Shown here: positions 26,107 to 40,195 of the stretch, piece after piece
How the letters are laid out: each line of letters opens with the position of its first letter
How positions within the stretch are numbered: the first letter of the stretch is position 1
Source: Jacaranda mimosifolia
Lineage: Eukaryota > Streptophyta > Magnoliopsida > Lamiales > Bignoniaceae
Reading direction: 5' to 3'
DNA: 64,000 nt
NCBI GenBank assembly: GCA_018894105.1
Contig: CM032129.1
Coordinates: forward strand, 32,381,468 to 32,445,467
Made by a program: the position numbers and the translations under genes
The notes under the pieces: generated by a model
What the model was told of the DNA's origin: nothing
The model's database searches: none
What the model saw: only the letters and a program-made list of their open reading frames with translations

Positions 26107-28181
26107 TCATGTTAGTTGAAACAATTTGTTAAGTGCATTGGTTCTTGAAAAATGAGTCCCAAGTGCATTGCTTTTCCTACATGGCTCATTCAACACATCC
26201 TTTGGGTCATCCAATTGAGTTGGGGAATTGTTGGGATCATCATTTCCAAGCACCATCCCTTGCTTTTGGATATATTCCCATTTGTCTTGAAAAAGATAAA
26301 AAATTGTCATGAAAGAGATTTGGGCTGTCAAAAGTATAGTCCAAAGGGTTGTGCTTCTTGAAGTTCTCTTGTGGTAGGCTTGTAAACCTGTGTAAATGTT
26401 CAAGATTCCCACCAAGCATATAGTTGTTCCTAGTATCCAGTGTAAGAAGTACCATGTACTTCTACCTTTAGTCCCTCTGTAGAAAAAGATTTTAGAAAAC
26501 TAATTTGGAACCTGGAAAAAGAAGGACAAAAAGTAAAGAACTGTAGATATGGTACCTTTTAGGCCTTCTGAATCCAAGCAAAACCTGTAAATAAATGGCA
26601 CAGTAGAGTGCCAGCCCAACTCTTTGATGACTGTTGTTGAATAAATTCTCAAATTTTCTGATTGATAGAACTGCTCCAATAGTAACAAGTAGCACTGAGA
26701 GAACCTTTAAATTATATATAAAGGAAATATTTAGCAATAAATGAAAGAAACATAATGAATAAAATCTGAGTATCTGTTTCTACCATACATATAAACCATG
26801 CAAAGAATTAGATTTGAATATAAAATTCAGTCTATCATTTTCCTTTCGAAGCGTCTTTTTCAAAATAAAACCCTCTATTAACGTCTGTTGATTGAACAAT
26901 TTCTCGACATGGTTGAATATCTATGTGTTTGATAGTAAATTTGGTCATTATTACTAGCGTTGTTTGTAAAAACGAGAAATTTTACCTTAAAAAAGATGTT
27001 TCGAAGAGAGGATGAAAAAGAAGATGCTATGGGCTTGTTTGCTTTACTTGATAAGGCATAATAGATATATTTTCAAACCTTATCTTTTGTTTGCTTTACA
27101 TTTTTATGGCCCATGATACCTTTGCGGCCCGATATGGTATCATGGGTTAAGCTGATTTATGGATCAGGCTATTTTCCATCCTTTTAAATTTGATATGATA
27201 AGGAATGAAAAAATCATTCTTACCCCTCATATGAAAACTCTAACCATCATTTTGGAAATTTACCTTCTTAGATGTTAAAACATTTTGGACATTATAAAGT
27301 GTAATCATGTTGAGCAATCTTGCTAACCAAATATTATATAGTGTCAAGTGTGGGATATCACCAATTTCTAAAATCAAAGCAAATATTAAATCATGGTATT
27401 GGATATCATTTTTAGCTACATGAATCTTGCCTAATCCTGTATGCCCAAGCAAACAAGCCCTATACATATATAAGCCTCATTTCCTTCACTTTCTCATTTA
27501 AACAGGACTAGATATTATTAATTAGCTAGGTAACTTATTTGTGCCCACCAAAGTCTTCATGTTGATGTAGGATTGCCCTCTGTGCTCTCACCTAACTGTG
27601 GGCTCTCTCATGCTACTAAAGAAGAACTTTTAAACTACAATACCATACCACTACTAAAGGGCATCATGATTATATATCAAGAAAAGGAAAACAATGCTAC
27701 ATTATAGCTTATAGACTATAAAGCAGCACAAAATTTTTTTGAACACATACAACCAGAGAGATCATTTTTAACCATTTACTTTTCTTTTATTTATTTATTT
27801 TCTCAGTAAAATTATTTCTGGTAATTTGAAAACCTACCTGCAAAACTGCATGAACATAGAACAAGAATTTCTGCCTGGATGGATGGCAATCCTTTGTAGT
27901 ACTTGACATTCTCATTGTGAGTATTCCTATAGGCATCAAGAATCCCATTGAAGCCCACAGGATGACCCCATGAACCACAATATCAAATGCCTTCTGAGAA
28001 TTTTCCTGCAAAAAATTAACTTAATTAGTTTCTTGAATTTTCACAAAAAATAGATGAGTACCATTGTAAGTACACTTACATGCTGTCCATTGGGATGAAT
28101 CTTGTGTTGGTATGATGAGCATTCAGCAAAATGTACAAGAAAGAAAAGAGCCATCCCACAAGAAATGCTGACAGAGGACAT
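26107..28181 (-). CDS. Cytochrome b561 domain protein (At4g18260/At2g30890-like)
   Basis: Four exons on the minus strand: 28080-28181, 27838-28005, 26556-26704, 26107-26476. They encode 262 residues. The N terminus is a signal peptide (hydrophobic run to about residue 20), followed by a cytochrome b561 transmembrane core. The four haem-ligand histidines are at positions expected from spacing: His46 (VVHGVILW), His86 (FYVHAVLQ), His116 (NNSHQRVG) and His152 (WYFLHWIL). These proteins are membrane electron carriers; the b561-only plant group is probably ascorbate-linked, but substrate and membrane are not established. There is no DOMON domain upstream, which separates it from CYB-DOMON proteins. 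The C-terminal ~55 residues are hydrophilic and variable. Intron 2 (26705-27837) contains a MITE. Confidence 0.9.
27031..27460. mobile_element. MITE inside intron 2 of the cytochrome b561 gene
   Basis: A 430-bp segment bounded by GGGCTTGTTTGCTTTACTTG and an inverted partner ending CAAGCAAACAAGCCC. The flanks are TAT on both sides, a possible 3-bp target duplication. It contains mostly AT-rich sequence with no coding capacity, and the host intron is much longer than the others of this gene. Confidence 0.7.
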
Positions 28182-29233
28182 CTTCTGATCAAATTATATT
28201 GTCTAATTTTAAGGAAAAAAGAAGAAGAACTTCAACTTCTGCAGGAATTTCAGTGGAGGGTTTTGAGGTTGATGAATTTGATGCTGTCCTTTTGAAATGA
28301 TCTGTGGTTTTGTCTGGAATGGAGGGAGACTTAGATGGATCAGCACTCTTTTTTTGCAGTAAGTATAATTTCTAAGCTTGTAATGATGTTACTGTCCTTT
28401 GATTGTCTTCTTTTTCCTTTTAAAAGATTTTATGCTTGTTGACATGGATTGTCTTTTTTCTTTTTTCAAGTTTTTTTTATAGACAAATGTAATCAATTGA
28501 CCATATTTAATCTACATGGTAATCATAGCATTAACTCTTGATTAGACTGGTGCACTGGATTATCCAAGAGGCATCTGTTAAACTTTTTTTATAAACTTTT
28601 TTTTTTTATTATTGTTAATCATATTTTCACTGTGATTAACTGTTAATATGAAATGCTACAACAAGATAGTTGATGTAAAGTTAAATAATGATAAATGGAG
28701 TCTTATTTTGGGGTGGGGCATTGTAAATAGGAAATATGAGTGATAAATTTCAAAAAAAAAAAAAGTGAAATAAATAGAGTATATCATATAGTCGACGGAT
28801 GACTCATTGAAAATTCTCGCCTTCATTTTCCGCTATAAACGCGTCACATTTTTCGTTGATTTTATCTAGAATTTTCAATGAAACAAACATCCATCAAATT
28901 TTCCATGCAGTCCCATTGGAAATCTTCGATAGTAACAGTTTTGTTGGAAATTTTCATCGGAAATATATATATATATATTTATAGTGAAGGTAAATAGATT
29001 TTGTATAGACAAAATGACATTTTTCACTTGTTATTCAGTCTAATGTACTGAAATTAATGGTATTAAGAATGTGCAGGTCATTGCTTTAATTTGAAGCTAA
29101 ATTTTGGCAAAACTTGATAACATCATCTCCCTCACACTGTCACACATGTGACATGCCTCACTGATTAAAATTTTCACTCCTTGTCCTTCCTTTGCCATTA
29201 TATATAAACAGTGAGCTCAGAGAATCATAATTA
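28182..29233. other. 5' flank of the b561 gene and AT-rich spacer
   Basis: The first ~150 bp should hold the promoter and leader of the minus-strand b561 gene; I see no unambiguous TATA box. The rest is AT-rich with poly-A/T runs and an (AT)n tract near 28965. No gene is seen. Confidence 0.5.
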
Positions 29234-29581
29234 GGGGGTGTTTGGTTTTATTTCCAAATCCTATTTTCACCAATTTTACTATTCAGAAATAGAAATCATC
29301 ACTTTTTAAAAAATCACCCAACATAATTTCAATTTTCATTTTCAAAACACATTCTCCAACAACCTATATATTTTTTCACAATAACCTATATATCTTCTCT
29401 CTCTATTCTATTTTTCTATCTCTCTCCACCTACAACTTATTAAAACCAATATAATCATTATATTTCCAAACATTTCATCCAAATACAAATTCATTTTCAA
29501 CTCATTTTCACTAACTAATTCTCACCATTTTGGAAATGATGGAAATGAAAATTGAAAATAAAAATAAAACCAAACGGGCCC
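29234..29581. mobile_element. Tourist-like MITE (348 bp)
   Basis: Opens GGGGGTGTTTGGTTTTATTT and closes AAAATAAAACCAAACGGGCCC. Flanks are TTA at the left and TGA at the right, a target duplication with one mismatch. Interior blocks (CAAAACACATTCTCCAACAA, TCTCTCTATTC, CTCTCCACCTACAACTTA) are shared with 42.9, 62.6 and 62.9 kb. Confidence 0.75.
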
Positions 29582-30314
29582 TGAAGAGCACAGAATAGTA
29601 TTATACTAGTGTATGTTGTTTCAACTCTTCTATTTCATTCCTAAAAAATAAAAAATGGAATTTCAAAAATAATCTTTGATAATAATATTTACGCAATAAT
29701 GAAAATAAGCTAGCATTATTCATATTCACTATTTCTTTCAGTTGACTATAAGGCCAATTCTGCATAAGAAGAATGAAGGAAAAATGATTAAGTAGAGAAT
29801 GCTGAATTCCACAATCTTCATGGTCTTACAGTAAAGTAAGTTTAGACCTTTGAAATTTTGCCTTTAGTAAAATTTCTGCGTTATTCCCATCCTGGGAATT
29901 CAGATCAACTTATTTTGTTAACAGGAAAATAGTCTTAAGCAGTGCGGAGAACAACGTATTTTCAAATCTAACGTTTTAATTTGAGGGCGAATAAACTTGG
30001 TTTCATTTTCTCTTCTGAACCAATTAAAACAAATTGCTTTTTCTCTAGATGTATGTATCACCATCAACTAACAAGAACATAAACCGCACAGAACATCAGG
30101 CAAATTATGAATTGAGACCTTGAAAATCCTCAGAATAGATCAAAGAAGCAAAACAATCAAGCAGGTGTTAAAAAAAATCCTCTAAAATGGAAGTCTAATA
30201 TCCCAAGTAAACATAAAATGAGGGCGTCCAGCAAAACTGAGAGACTTTCAGCTATTTCTTTTCTGACTTGCAGAAAATATAGCAAATGTGCTCTCCGATG
30301 GATGACAGAACATT
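29582..30314. other. Spacer and RPL18a 3' flank
   Basis: No gene is seen. The last ~100 bp are presumably the 3' UTR of the minus-strand RPL18a gene. Confidence 0.5.
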
Positions 30315-32191
<1,877 letters not shown>

Positions 32192-32302
32192 TTTCGACTG
32201 AGTTCAAAGTCTCTCTCTCCCTCTCTATCTCCCCTCTGCTCTTCGGATGGCGCGAGGCGTATGTAGAGCTTTGTGATTAGGGATGCCGAATGGAGGGATT
32301 AG

Positions 32303-32310
32303 AAACCCTA
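32303..32310 (+). promoter_or_regulatory. Telo-box of the RPL18a promoter
   Basis: AAACCCTA about 115 bp upstream of the RPL18a ATG (gene on minus strand). Telo-boxes are common close to the transcription start of plant translation genes and act together with site II elements. Confidence 0.8.
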
Positions 32311-32345
32311 GTTTGTGATGGGCTTCATAAGGCCGCTTAATTATT

Positions 32346-32427
32346 TGGGCTTACTTCATCTGGGCCCCATGCTCGATTTTATAAATCTTTCCATTCTGCT
32401 TGGGCTGGGCCCATGTTTTGCTGGGCC
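32346..32427. promoter_or_regulatory. Site II (TGGGCY) cluster of the RPL18a promoter
   Basis: Five TGGGCC/T hexamers lie at 32346, 32361, 32401, 32406 and 32422 (plus-strand orientation), 40-120 bp beyond the telo-box. TCP-family factors bind such elements in growth-linked genes. The combination with the telo-box is typical of ribosomal protein genes. Confidence 0.8.
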
Positions 32428-32697
32428 TTGGAGTCACTCATGGACATTTTGATTAATATTTGTTATTTTACTTTTATATCTCAAAATCAAAGAAAATTGA
32501 TTTCTCAAATAAACCAATACAAAATAATTAAAAAATAAATAAAAAAAAAGGGTGGAACGCGTTATTTTACTAGTGATTTTCCTAAATTTTATTAGCACCC
32601 CTCTAATGATTTTAATCCTATGTTTGAATTTTAAATTTTATTAAGGAAAACATTAACAAATTGTTTTCCATACTTTTTTTTTTTTGTGTGTGTGTTA

Positions 32698-32918
32698 GTG
32701 ATGTTCAAATAGTCAATAGAATTCAATTATCCAATCAAAAATATTATTCTTACAAGTCGATAGAATATAATTCTTAAATCAATTAAATGAAAGTACAAAC
32801 TCTAGAACTAGATGTACATATAAGATGCACAAAGGAACCCATTAAGATTTGAAACAAGACTTCCCACATCATATGAGAGATTGATATCACTCGACTACAA
32901 GTCACTAGACAAATTGCT
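32698..32918 (-). mobile_element. tRNA-derived SINE, copy 1
   Basis: Read on the minus strand, it begins GTGACTTGTAGTCGAGTGAT (A-box region), then a B-box-like GTCTTGTTTCAAATC, and continues through AGAGTTTGTACTTTCATTTA to TCTATTGACTA. The same order of blocks occurs at 54.7-54.9 kb on the same strand. About 220 bp. Confidence 0.6.
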
Positions 32919-33499
32919 TCCACACTTTAAAATTCAAATGATGCAGCTTTTGTATCTTAGTTTTTATACAATTTTATTTTTATTTTTATTTTTCTCTCTA
33001 AATTTCTTGACTCAAATATAACATAGTTAAATTTCGCGGTCATAGTTAAATGGGTTGGGCCTTTGAGCCTGTTTTTGGGCGCGAGAACATATGATTTGGC
33101 CCAACATCAATTTCAAGTTTCACTTCGAAATAAATCAATAATAAAAAAAATTATAAATTTTTCAGAAAAGAAAATAAAGAAAAACGTGGACAAATGAAAG
33201 CATTGAGAGACAGTGAAATGGAGGTTTCCAAAAGAATTTGCATGATTTGTGGTCAAAATGGACAAGTCAAAGATTCATAAAGTGTTATAGACAAAAAATC
33301 TTAAAGGAATATAATTACCAATAATCTATAATTAATTTGCCCACCCGTTGAAAAAATATGCAGACAAAGGCGGCTACGAAATTTATAGTGGAAAGATTTG
33401 CTCCTAACTTGTCAATTTTGATGTTAAGGTGGCTATGTTTAATAGTATAAGTCTCACATATAAATTTTGAGATTAAAAGTTTGAATTCTATTAAATTTT

Positions 33500-34010
33500 T
33501 TGACGCGTGTGGGATGGCATTTGAGTGGGGATGGGGTGGGGAGCTACTCCTCATCCCGTGCCCGTACTCCACCCATTCCCCCGTCGTCGTTCCCAATCCC
33601 AATTGTGGGGAATTTTATTCCCTTGTCACACTTCGTCGAATTCTCGTGGGATCCATGGGGATCACAAAATAATGTATCATTATTTTTATTCTAAATTTAG
33701 GCTAGAAGTTAGAAATAAAAATTAAATTTAAATGAGATATATTTTTATTATTTATATTTTATGATCATTGATCTTATAATTTAGATGAGATTATTAAAAA
33801 ATAAAAAAATATTTTAATATTACATACATAAAAATACAATTAAGCAACTTTAATTATTTGATGGGAATGAAACCCACGGGGCAAGGAGTGTCATCGCCGT
33901 CCCCACCCCGAATTAATCTCAAGGTGTTTCATCCTCATCCTCATCTCCATATGAAGAACCCCAAGTTTGGGACCCGAATTCAAGAATTTCCACGGGATTT
34001 TGAAATTGAG
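33500..34010. repeat. Degenerate GC-rich repeat (GGGGATGGGG type)
   Basis: Two GC-rich ends (33515-33660 with GGGGATGGGGTGGGGAG, CATCCCGTGCCCG and GGGATCCATGGGGATC; 33870-34005 with GTCCCCACCCCG and CATCCTCATCCTCATCTCC) enclose an AT-rich centre. The outer ends are roughly complementary, as in a decayed inverted-repeat element. No coding frame is convincing. Confidence 0.4.
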
Positions 34011-34076
34011 GATTATTTTGTCATTCCTAAGCATATGCGCTAAAGAAAAAAAATCTACTAATTTTGATACATGCAT

Positions 34077-36904
34077 ATATGCCTTGAAAATTGCATTAAA
34101 TTAATCATGTTCATAACTTTTTCACCCAAAAAACCATGAATTTATTGGCTAACTAAAATATAATTGTTAGCCCACTAAATCATAATTATGATTAAGATAC
34201 TCATCTCACAATATACATTGAATTCTTTTATTGTTATTAAAATAATGCTATAAAAATTGGTACTTTTTTATATATATATTTATATATACGCACACATATC
34301 AGGAGTTCGATACCTCCTGACCTTCCAAATTATGTAGAAAATTTATGTTATTGGGCCATAGCCTATTTGACAAACAAATTGGTACTTTTCCACTCTCTTT
34401 TTCTCATGAAAAGAATAAAATCCTTGAAAGATCTTGGTATAATTAATTGATAGACTAGAAATTTATTTGATGACATGGGTCAAATATTTTAACCAACCAA
34501 AAGATTAGGACTTGGAAAAAAACAACTGCTAAAGCTGAAATTTGACTTGAATGTTCATAGGTACAACTTAGACCCTTCTAAACATTGGTACAAACTGTTT
34601 AGTCTGTCACTGATTAAGACAGTCTTAATATTAGCTATCTCTCGAATGAGGCTCATAATTTAAGTACCCTTTTAAAATATTCATAATAAGACAGATATGA
34701 AAAATAATAAAATATCTATAAGCTGAATTATTGTAAGAAAACTATCTCCTTGTTAAAATAATTCAAGAGACAGCTGCAACCCACAAGCCCTAACTATATA
34801 TATATATATATATATTGTTCTTTTTTATTCTTTAAATAATAATTTTTTTGAATCAGTCTTTCATCGCTGTGAAATGTTGTTTTGAATATAGCTACCATCC
34901 TTAAGAGGTAACCTGTCAATATAGCTTCTTTGAATTTCTTGGAAGAAATAAGACTTTCAATTTATAACACTCGTTGAAAAAGAATCGTCATAAATATAAA
35001 GAAAGAAGCATATTTTACTCAATAGAAAAGAGTTTGAATCAAGATTTTCCACGTGGAGAATGTGGGGTATTAATATGTCAAACACAAACTTTAAATACGA
35101 AAAGTTGTCCTCCAAAAAAGAATTATTGAATGAATTGATTGTAAGATTTTACTATCTTTTTACTTTTCTTGGCAAGAAAATAATTGCAGAAAATATAGAA
35201 TTTTCAGAATAAAAATGAACTCCTCTGATATATTATTGAAAAATACAAATTCTTATTGTACGCCCCAAATGGATTTTTTGATTAGAATCATTAAGGGCCC
35301 ATTTATTTTTGTTTTTAGAACTCATTTTCATTTTCTGCTGAAAATGAGAACAGAGAGCGGTCAACTTCTCCCCAATTTTCACAGACATTTTCGTTAGCAA
35401 AATATTATTCAAGACAAACTCTTACACACTCTCTCTCCATTTTCACTTTTCATCACTTTTCATTTTCCCCTACTCACATTTGCATGAATTTTAATACAAA
35501 AATAATATATATTTCAAATACAACTCATTTTCAATACTACATAATCATTACATTTTAAACAAAATATTCAGACAATATTTTATTTTTAAAAATACTTTTA
35601 TAACTAACTTTTTACTATTTCTTTTCACTAAAAAATAAAAATAATTCCAAAAAAACAAATACAACTGATCAAACCTGTAACCTTCTCGTGGAAAATTATT
35701 ATTTGCAGACCAACTACCTAAGTATATAATTTGTCATTTCTTGACCAACCAATCAAATCAACAGAGCCCTTTTGTATATATCCATTTATTTTTCTTTTTC
35801 TTTGTCTTTTTAATTTAATTCGTAACCAAGAGAGTTGTATGTTCACGTGGGATCAAAGTCATTGTCATACAGACAAAACTTGTTGCGCCATTCTTGGGAA
35901 GGAAAGAACATTAGCTGTATACATTATCAAATTAACAATTACAGCTCCTTGGAGTTTCAGTCAACTGCAGGAAAACAACAAAGCTGTGTGTAAGTCTAAC
36001 CTGTTATTGGCTATTAAGGTTTATTCGAACCATGTGGCAAACATGCAATAATCGTGTATGGCTACCATTCATTAAGCCTTAATTTTCGTGATTTGAAAGT
36101 TATTTAGCTATTGACAATGATACGAAAATCGATTTAAATTTTCTATTCCATCTCCTATTTTATTTTATGAATATAAAACATGTATATTCCGTCTCCTATT
36201 TCTTTATAGAAAAAATTGATTGAGAATCAAATACATTGACATAAATACAACAAGTTGGAATAGAGATGAAATAGAAAATGAAATAAAGGATCCAAAATTA
36301 CAAAAATGCCCCAAATTCCGATTAGTTCTTGGGTTTATATCTTTGTTACCACCTTGATCTTCTATTACATCTCCTGTTCCAACTTGCTGTATTTATGCTG
36401 AGTGTATCTGATTTTCAATCAATTATTTTTATAAAAAAATATTTAATACAAGTATCATATATTCATGAATGGAATAGAAAATGCGATAGAGGCGATGGAA
36501 AATGTAATAGAAGATTTAAATTGGTTCGTTACACAATGATTTTGCATGTTTTAAGTTAGTCTATTCTATACTGCCATAATTGGTTAGTTGAAATCATCAA
36601 AATTGGAGTAGCGAGATGGGATTAAATTTAAAATAAAAATAAACATTAGGATCGTTGGAAGGTTCTAATAAAATTTTCTAAAATTTAAATTAACAAGAGT
36701 AGTATGATAATGAAATAAAATGCAATAGGAAAGCAATTTTGACATTCGAATCTTATATTTGTGATTAACCATATAGATAATAATAATAATAATGAACATA
36801 TTGCTCGATGGACCATAAGGTTGAGGTATTTTTAACTTTGGTTAGAGGCAAATCTAAAGTTATAGATATTTATAATTACGCGATTATAGATACACAATTA
36901 AATT
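34077..36904. other. AT-rich gene-free spacer
   Basis: No gene is seen. The interval contains a possible old MITE from about 35290 (GGGCCCATTTATTTTTG) to about 35660, and a TAGGAGTTCGATACC-type motif near 34291-34316 that resembles a fragment of a tRNA-derived repeat (a related phrase occurs near 25890). The short frames have no recognisable family. Confidence 0.4.
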
Positions 36905-37020
36905 TTATCTTATCGAGTGGCCTGTAGCTCAATGGCGAAGTCTCCCACATAATGTAGGAGATTGGAAATTCTCAAACCCAAACGGACTACTGTTGTGCGT
37001 GTGTATAAATAAATAAATAA
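36905..37020 (+). mobile_element. tRNA-derived SINE fragment, copy 2
   Basis: AGTGGCCTGTAGCTCAATGG carries a good A box, then AAGTCTCCCACATAATGTAG as in the 54.8-kb copy, ending in a (AAAT)n-type tail near 37009-37020. The downstream body of copies 1 and 3 is missing. Confidence 0.5.
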
Positions 37021-37545
37021 AAATGCCTCGATATATTTTTTCTCAATTTTTTACCTTCTTATTTTTTTCAGTCATCGAACTTTTCAAACTCAAACATAGA
37101 ATTTATTTCAACCTAATAGTTATTTGATTAGATGGTATTTCCCAAATCCATATCAACTCTTAAAAAAAAAGTCAAAAAAGTATTTGTTGTCAAAATTTTC
37201 ATTTGACTAGGTAAGAAAATAGATTTCACGAATTTACTTATTTTATTTAAAATTAATTTGGTGGAAAAAAGAAGCATGTTACTAGAAATGACGAATCACA
37301 TAGTCCTAGGGTTGATGATAACGAAATGATTAAGAAGTGGACAGTGGCCGGTTCAAATATGACAAGCGCCCACAACAGAACGTAAACTTGGATTTTCTGA
37401 CCAACTTTTATCCAAATTATTGGTTGGATTGATTATAAAATACTCAATTGACTCATAATTATTGAATTTTAGTGGTGAATAGTGAAAATTATATGTGTTG
37501 TATGATTTTTTTAGTTATGAGTGAATTGAGCGTGTTGCTCGCAAA

Positions 37546-37704
37546 TCATTAAAATACATATGACCTTTTTAATTAAAATTTTGTCCATTTGGGTAACAAG
37601 CCATTAAAATACATATTACCTTTTTAATTAAAACTCTGTTCATTTGGGCAACACGCCACTAAAATACATATTACCTTTCTAATTAAAATTCTGTCCATTT
37701 GGGG
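37546..37704. repeat. Three tandem 55-bp repeats
   Basis: AAAATACATATNACCTTT starts at 37551, 37606 and 37661, an exact 55-bp period. Each unit continues AATTAAAATTNTGTCCATTTGGG with a few substitutions. No flanking cas-like genes and no unique spacers: an ordinary minisatellite. Confidence 0.8.
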
Positions 37705-37723
37705 AAATAGCTAAGTGCTACTA

Positions 37724-38152
37724 AAACCAGATAAATATGAAGCCACCTTTTTTAAAGAATTGATTCAAAAACTTGAATTTCTATTTGTTTTTATACGAGA
37801 TAAATTCAAGATTACTTATTGTCAGACGGAACTTTAGTATTTGGTGTTCTTTCTCTCTCTTTCTCAAAAAATCCAAGATTATTTGTTGTCAGCAACCAGA
37901 TAAGCATGAAGTCACATTTTTCAAAGAACTGATTTGAGAACTTGTATTTCTATTCGTTTTCTACACGAGACAAATTCGAGATTACTTGTTCTCAACAGTT
38001 AAGGGACGAACGGTACTTTAGTTTTTGTTGTGCTCTCTCTCTCTCACACACACACACGCGCGCGAGAATTCGAGATTAATTGTTGTCAGCAATTAAGGGA
38101 CGGAAGGTACTTTAGTCTTTGGTGCTCTCTCTCTCTCTCTCTTATTCGTTGT
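37724..38152. repeat. Imperfect tandem duplication with (CT)n and (CA)n tracts
   Basis: The phrases CAGATAAGCATGAAG, TTTCTATTCGTTTT, GAGATAAATTC, GAGATTACTTG, and GGTACTTTAGTNTTTGGTG recur two to three times across 430 bp, each round ending in a CTCTCTCT run (near 37850, 38030 and 38125). This looks like local slippage duplication, without coding frames. Confidence 0.65.
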
Positions 38153-39509
38153 TATGTATGAATCATTTCTTACTAGCTGTCTTGGATCATCGTGGTTCTT
38201 TATTACATAATTCATTTATGCCTGTGTGCTTCCTGTTGAAGCTAACCCATTGCCCATATTGAGCTTGACCAGACTTCCTTACTCAGAGAAAACTTTCTTA
38301 CTTAATGATCTGTTTAGTACTAAAATTTTAATGATCATAAGTGAATCGAATGTACTATCCCTCAATTCATTATAGAATGATCCCTTTAGTGTTCATATTT
38401 GATTTGACGTACAATGTTAAGTGACTACATAATACATAAATTAATATTTTTTTTTTTAAAATTAAATAAACTGACAAATCATCATAAAAAATTTCAAATA
38501 TTATTTACAATACAGCCACTTGTAATTCTTATCTAATAGTTGCCACGCGACCACATCATTTAATGGTGACCCAATAACAACTGTCCCATGCAGCCTTTTA
38601 TGTTATTACCTTAAATTGAAATCATTTCCACTTTAAGTTATAATTGATTGTTTTATAAGAATGCAACCATAATAGAATCTCACACATTAATAAGATTATG
38701 TCATAATTGTAAAATTATAGTCCTAAGAGACAAAGACATTGAAATTAAGGAAATTTCGGTTAAAAATTTTCAGTCACCCAAAAAAATTGCTCAATATACA
38801 TGTTTTAGACGTGTAATACGTCGACATTTCAAATAAAATTAATTATGAAGTATTATAAACTCATCAAAAATATATTAACACAACGTATTTCTAACGTATC
38901 TAAATTAGTTAAAATGTACGTATCTAAATTAGTTAAGACGTATTAGAGACTCATTAAGTATTATATTAGCATAACATATCACTAATGTATTTCTAACGTG
39001 TTTGATAAATAATAAGATGTGTCTATAAATTAAATAAAATTTAAGTGCTTCTAACGACGTGTAAGATATATTTTCAATACAAAATTGTTTTTTTATATAT
39101 ATTTAAAGACGTATATAAGTGAACAAAATCAATAGATGATATAAATATGTAAAAAAACTTAAAAAAGATAGTTTGCATTCCTTAAAGCACGTTGTCTCTA
39201 TATACATTTTTTTTATGAAAGTCAACTCTTTTTCCCCTTAAAATATATCTTCTAAAAATTATAATTGTAGAATTATAGTACTCTTATTTACAAACTGCAT
39301 CGATGTCTATAAGTTAATTGTTATCAAACATCAGTTATTTTTTTATTCATATATGTACATACTGAGAATTTGGACTTCACACATGCAAATAGGATCAATT
39401 AACCACTCGAATATATTGCCAATTACATACATATGTATTTATATGATCAATATTTGAGAAATCAGAATGGTGATTGAACCAGTAACATTTTTGTTTTAAT
39501 TATTATTAT
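38153..39509. other. AT-rich gene-free spacer
   Basis: No gene. Around 38815-39065 the phrase ACGTATCTAAATTAGTTAA and variants of TAACGTATTTCTAACGTGT recur a few times, suggesting old local duplications. Confidence 0.4.
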
Positions 39510-39514
39510 TAGAA

Positions 39515-39792
39515 AATTAGAAAAAAAGCAAGAAGGAGCGACCAGTGTAGCAACCCTCCCTGAACGTAACCATAGCAATCCCCCGTTGCTGTGAAATGTC
39601 CAGTTTAAGCCATAACTACTACCCAAAGTGCAGGTCAGTCACCACAGCTTGACCAAAGCGCTAGTCAACCGAGACTCCTCCACCACAAAGGTAATTGGTT
39701 CACAGACTATCACCGCAAGCGAATTCAAACCTATGATCTCCTTGTAGGAAGTAATGAACCCTGTCCAACTAAGCTACCATCTCGATGGTGAA
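39515..39792 (-). mobile_element. tRNA-derived SINE with clear A and B boxes
   Basis: Read on the minus strand: GATGGTAGCTTAGTTGGACAGG (A box TAGCTTAGTTGG) and, about 35 bp further, AGGTTTGAATTCGC (B box). The body runs on through GGTTGACTAGCGC to GGGAGGGTTGCTACAC. It interrupts a hAT-like repeat: TGAACCAGTAAC at the left flank and TGAACCAATAACC at the right look like a target duplication. Confidence 0.65.
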
Positions 39793-40195
39793 CCAATAAC
39801 CTTATTAATTACTAATTCAATTGGTTCAATCGATTTTGACCATCGTTCAACCGGTATGATATCATAATTACATTTAATATCATGTAAATATATTAAAAAT
39901 ATCAAGAAATGCAATAAAATACATAAAACGTAAGAAATAAAAATTGTATAGTATTTATGACATTTTTTCGAAACTCTACTCTATAATAATATCAGGACAT
40001 CAATGTAAAATGTCAAATCTTTTTTAATTTTTACTTTTAAAAAAAAAAAACTAATGAACGATTTATACTGGTTTAAATTGATTTTTTCGTGAACTAATTT
40101 TAATTACCAAAATTGGACCGAAACATTGATCAGTTCTCGATTGAATTGATCGAACCAACCGGTTCGGTCCGATTTGTTGAACATTGTACATAACT
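39793..40195. mobile_element. Fragment of a hAT-like element with GGTTCAA/CCGGTTCGG words
   Basis: AATTGGTTCAATCG and GACCATCGTTCAACCGG at the left and AACCAACCGGTTCGGTCCGATTT at the right with terminal GAACATTG. It resembles 57539-58130, including the same AT-rich middle with AATACATAAAACGTAAGAAAT. A target duplication is not discernible because a SINE interrupts the left end. Confidence 0.45.

Noticed and set aside
36918..36990. Possible tRNA gene
   Set aside because: Good A box, but the B box and stems are degenerate; the sequence aligns with other SINE copies.
37546..37704. Regular repeats resembling a CRISPR array
   Set aside because: Repeats are directly adjacent without unique spacers, in a plant nuclear context.
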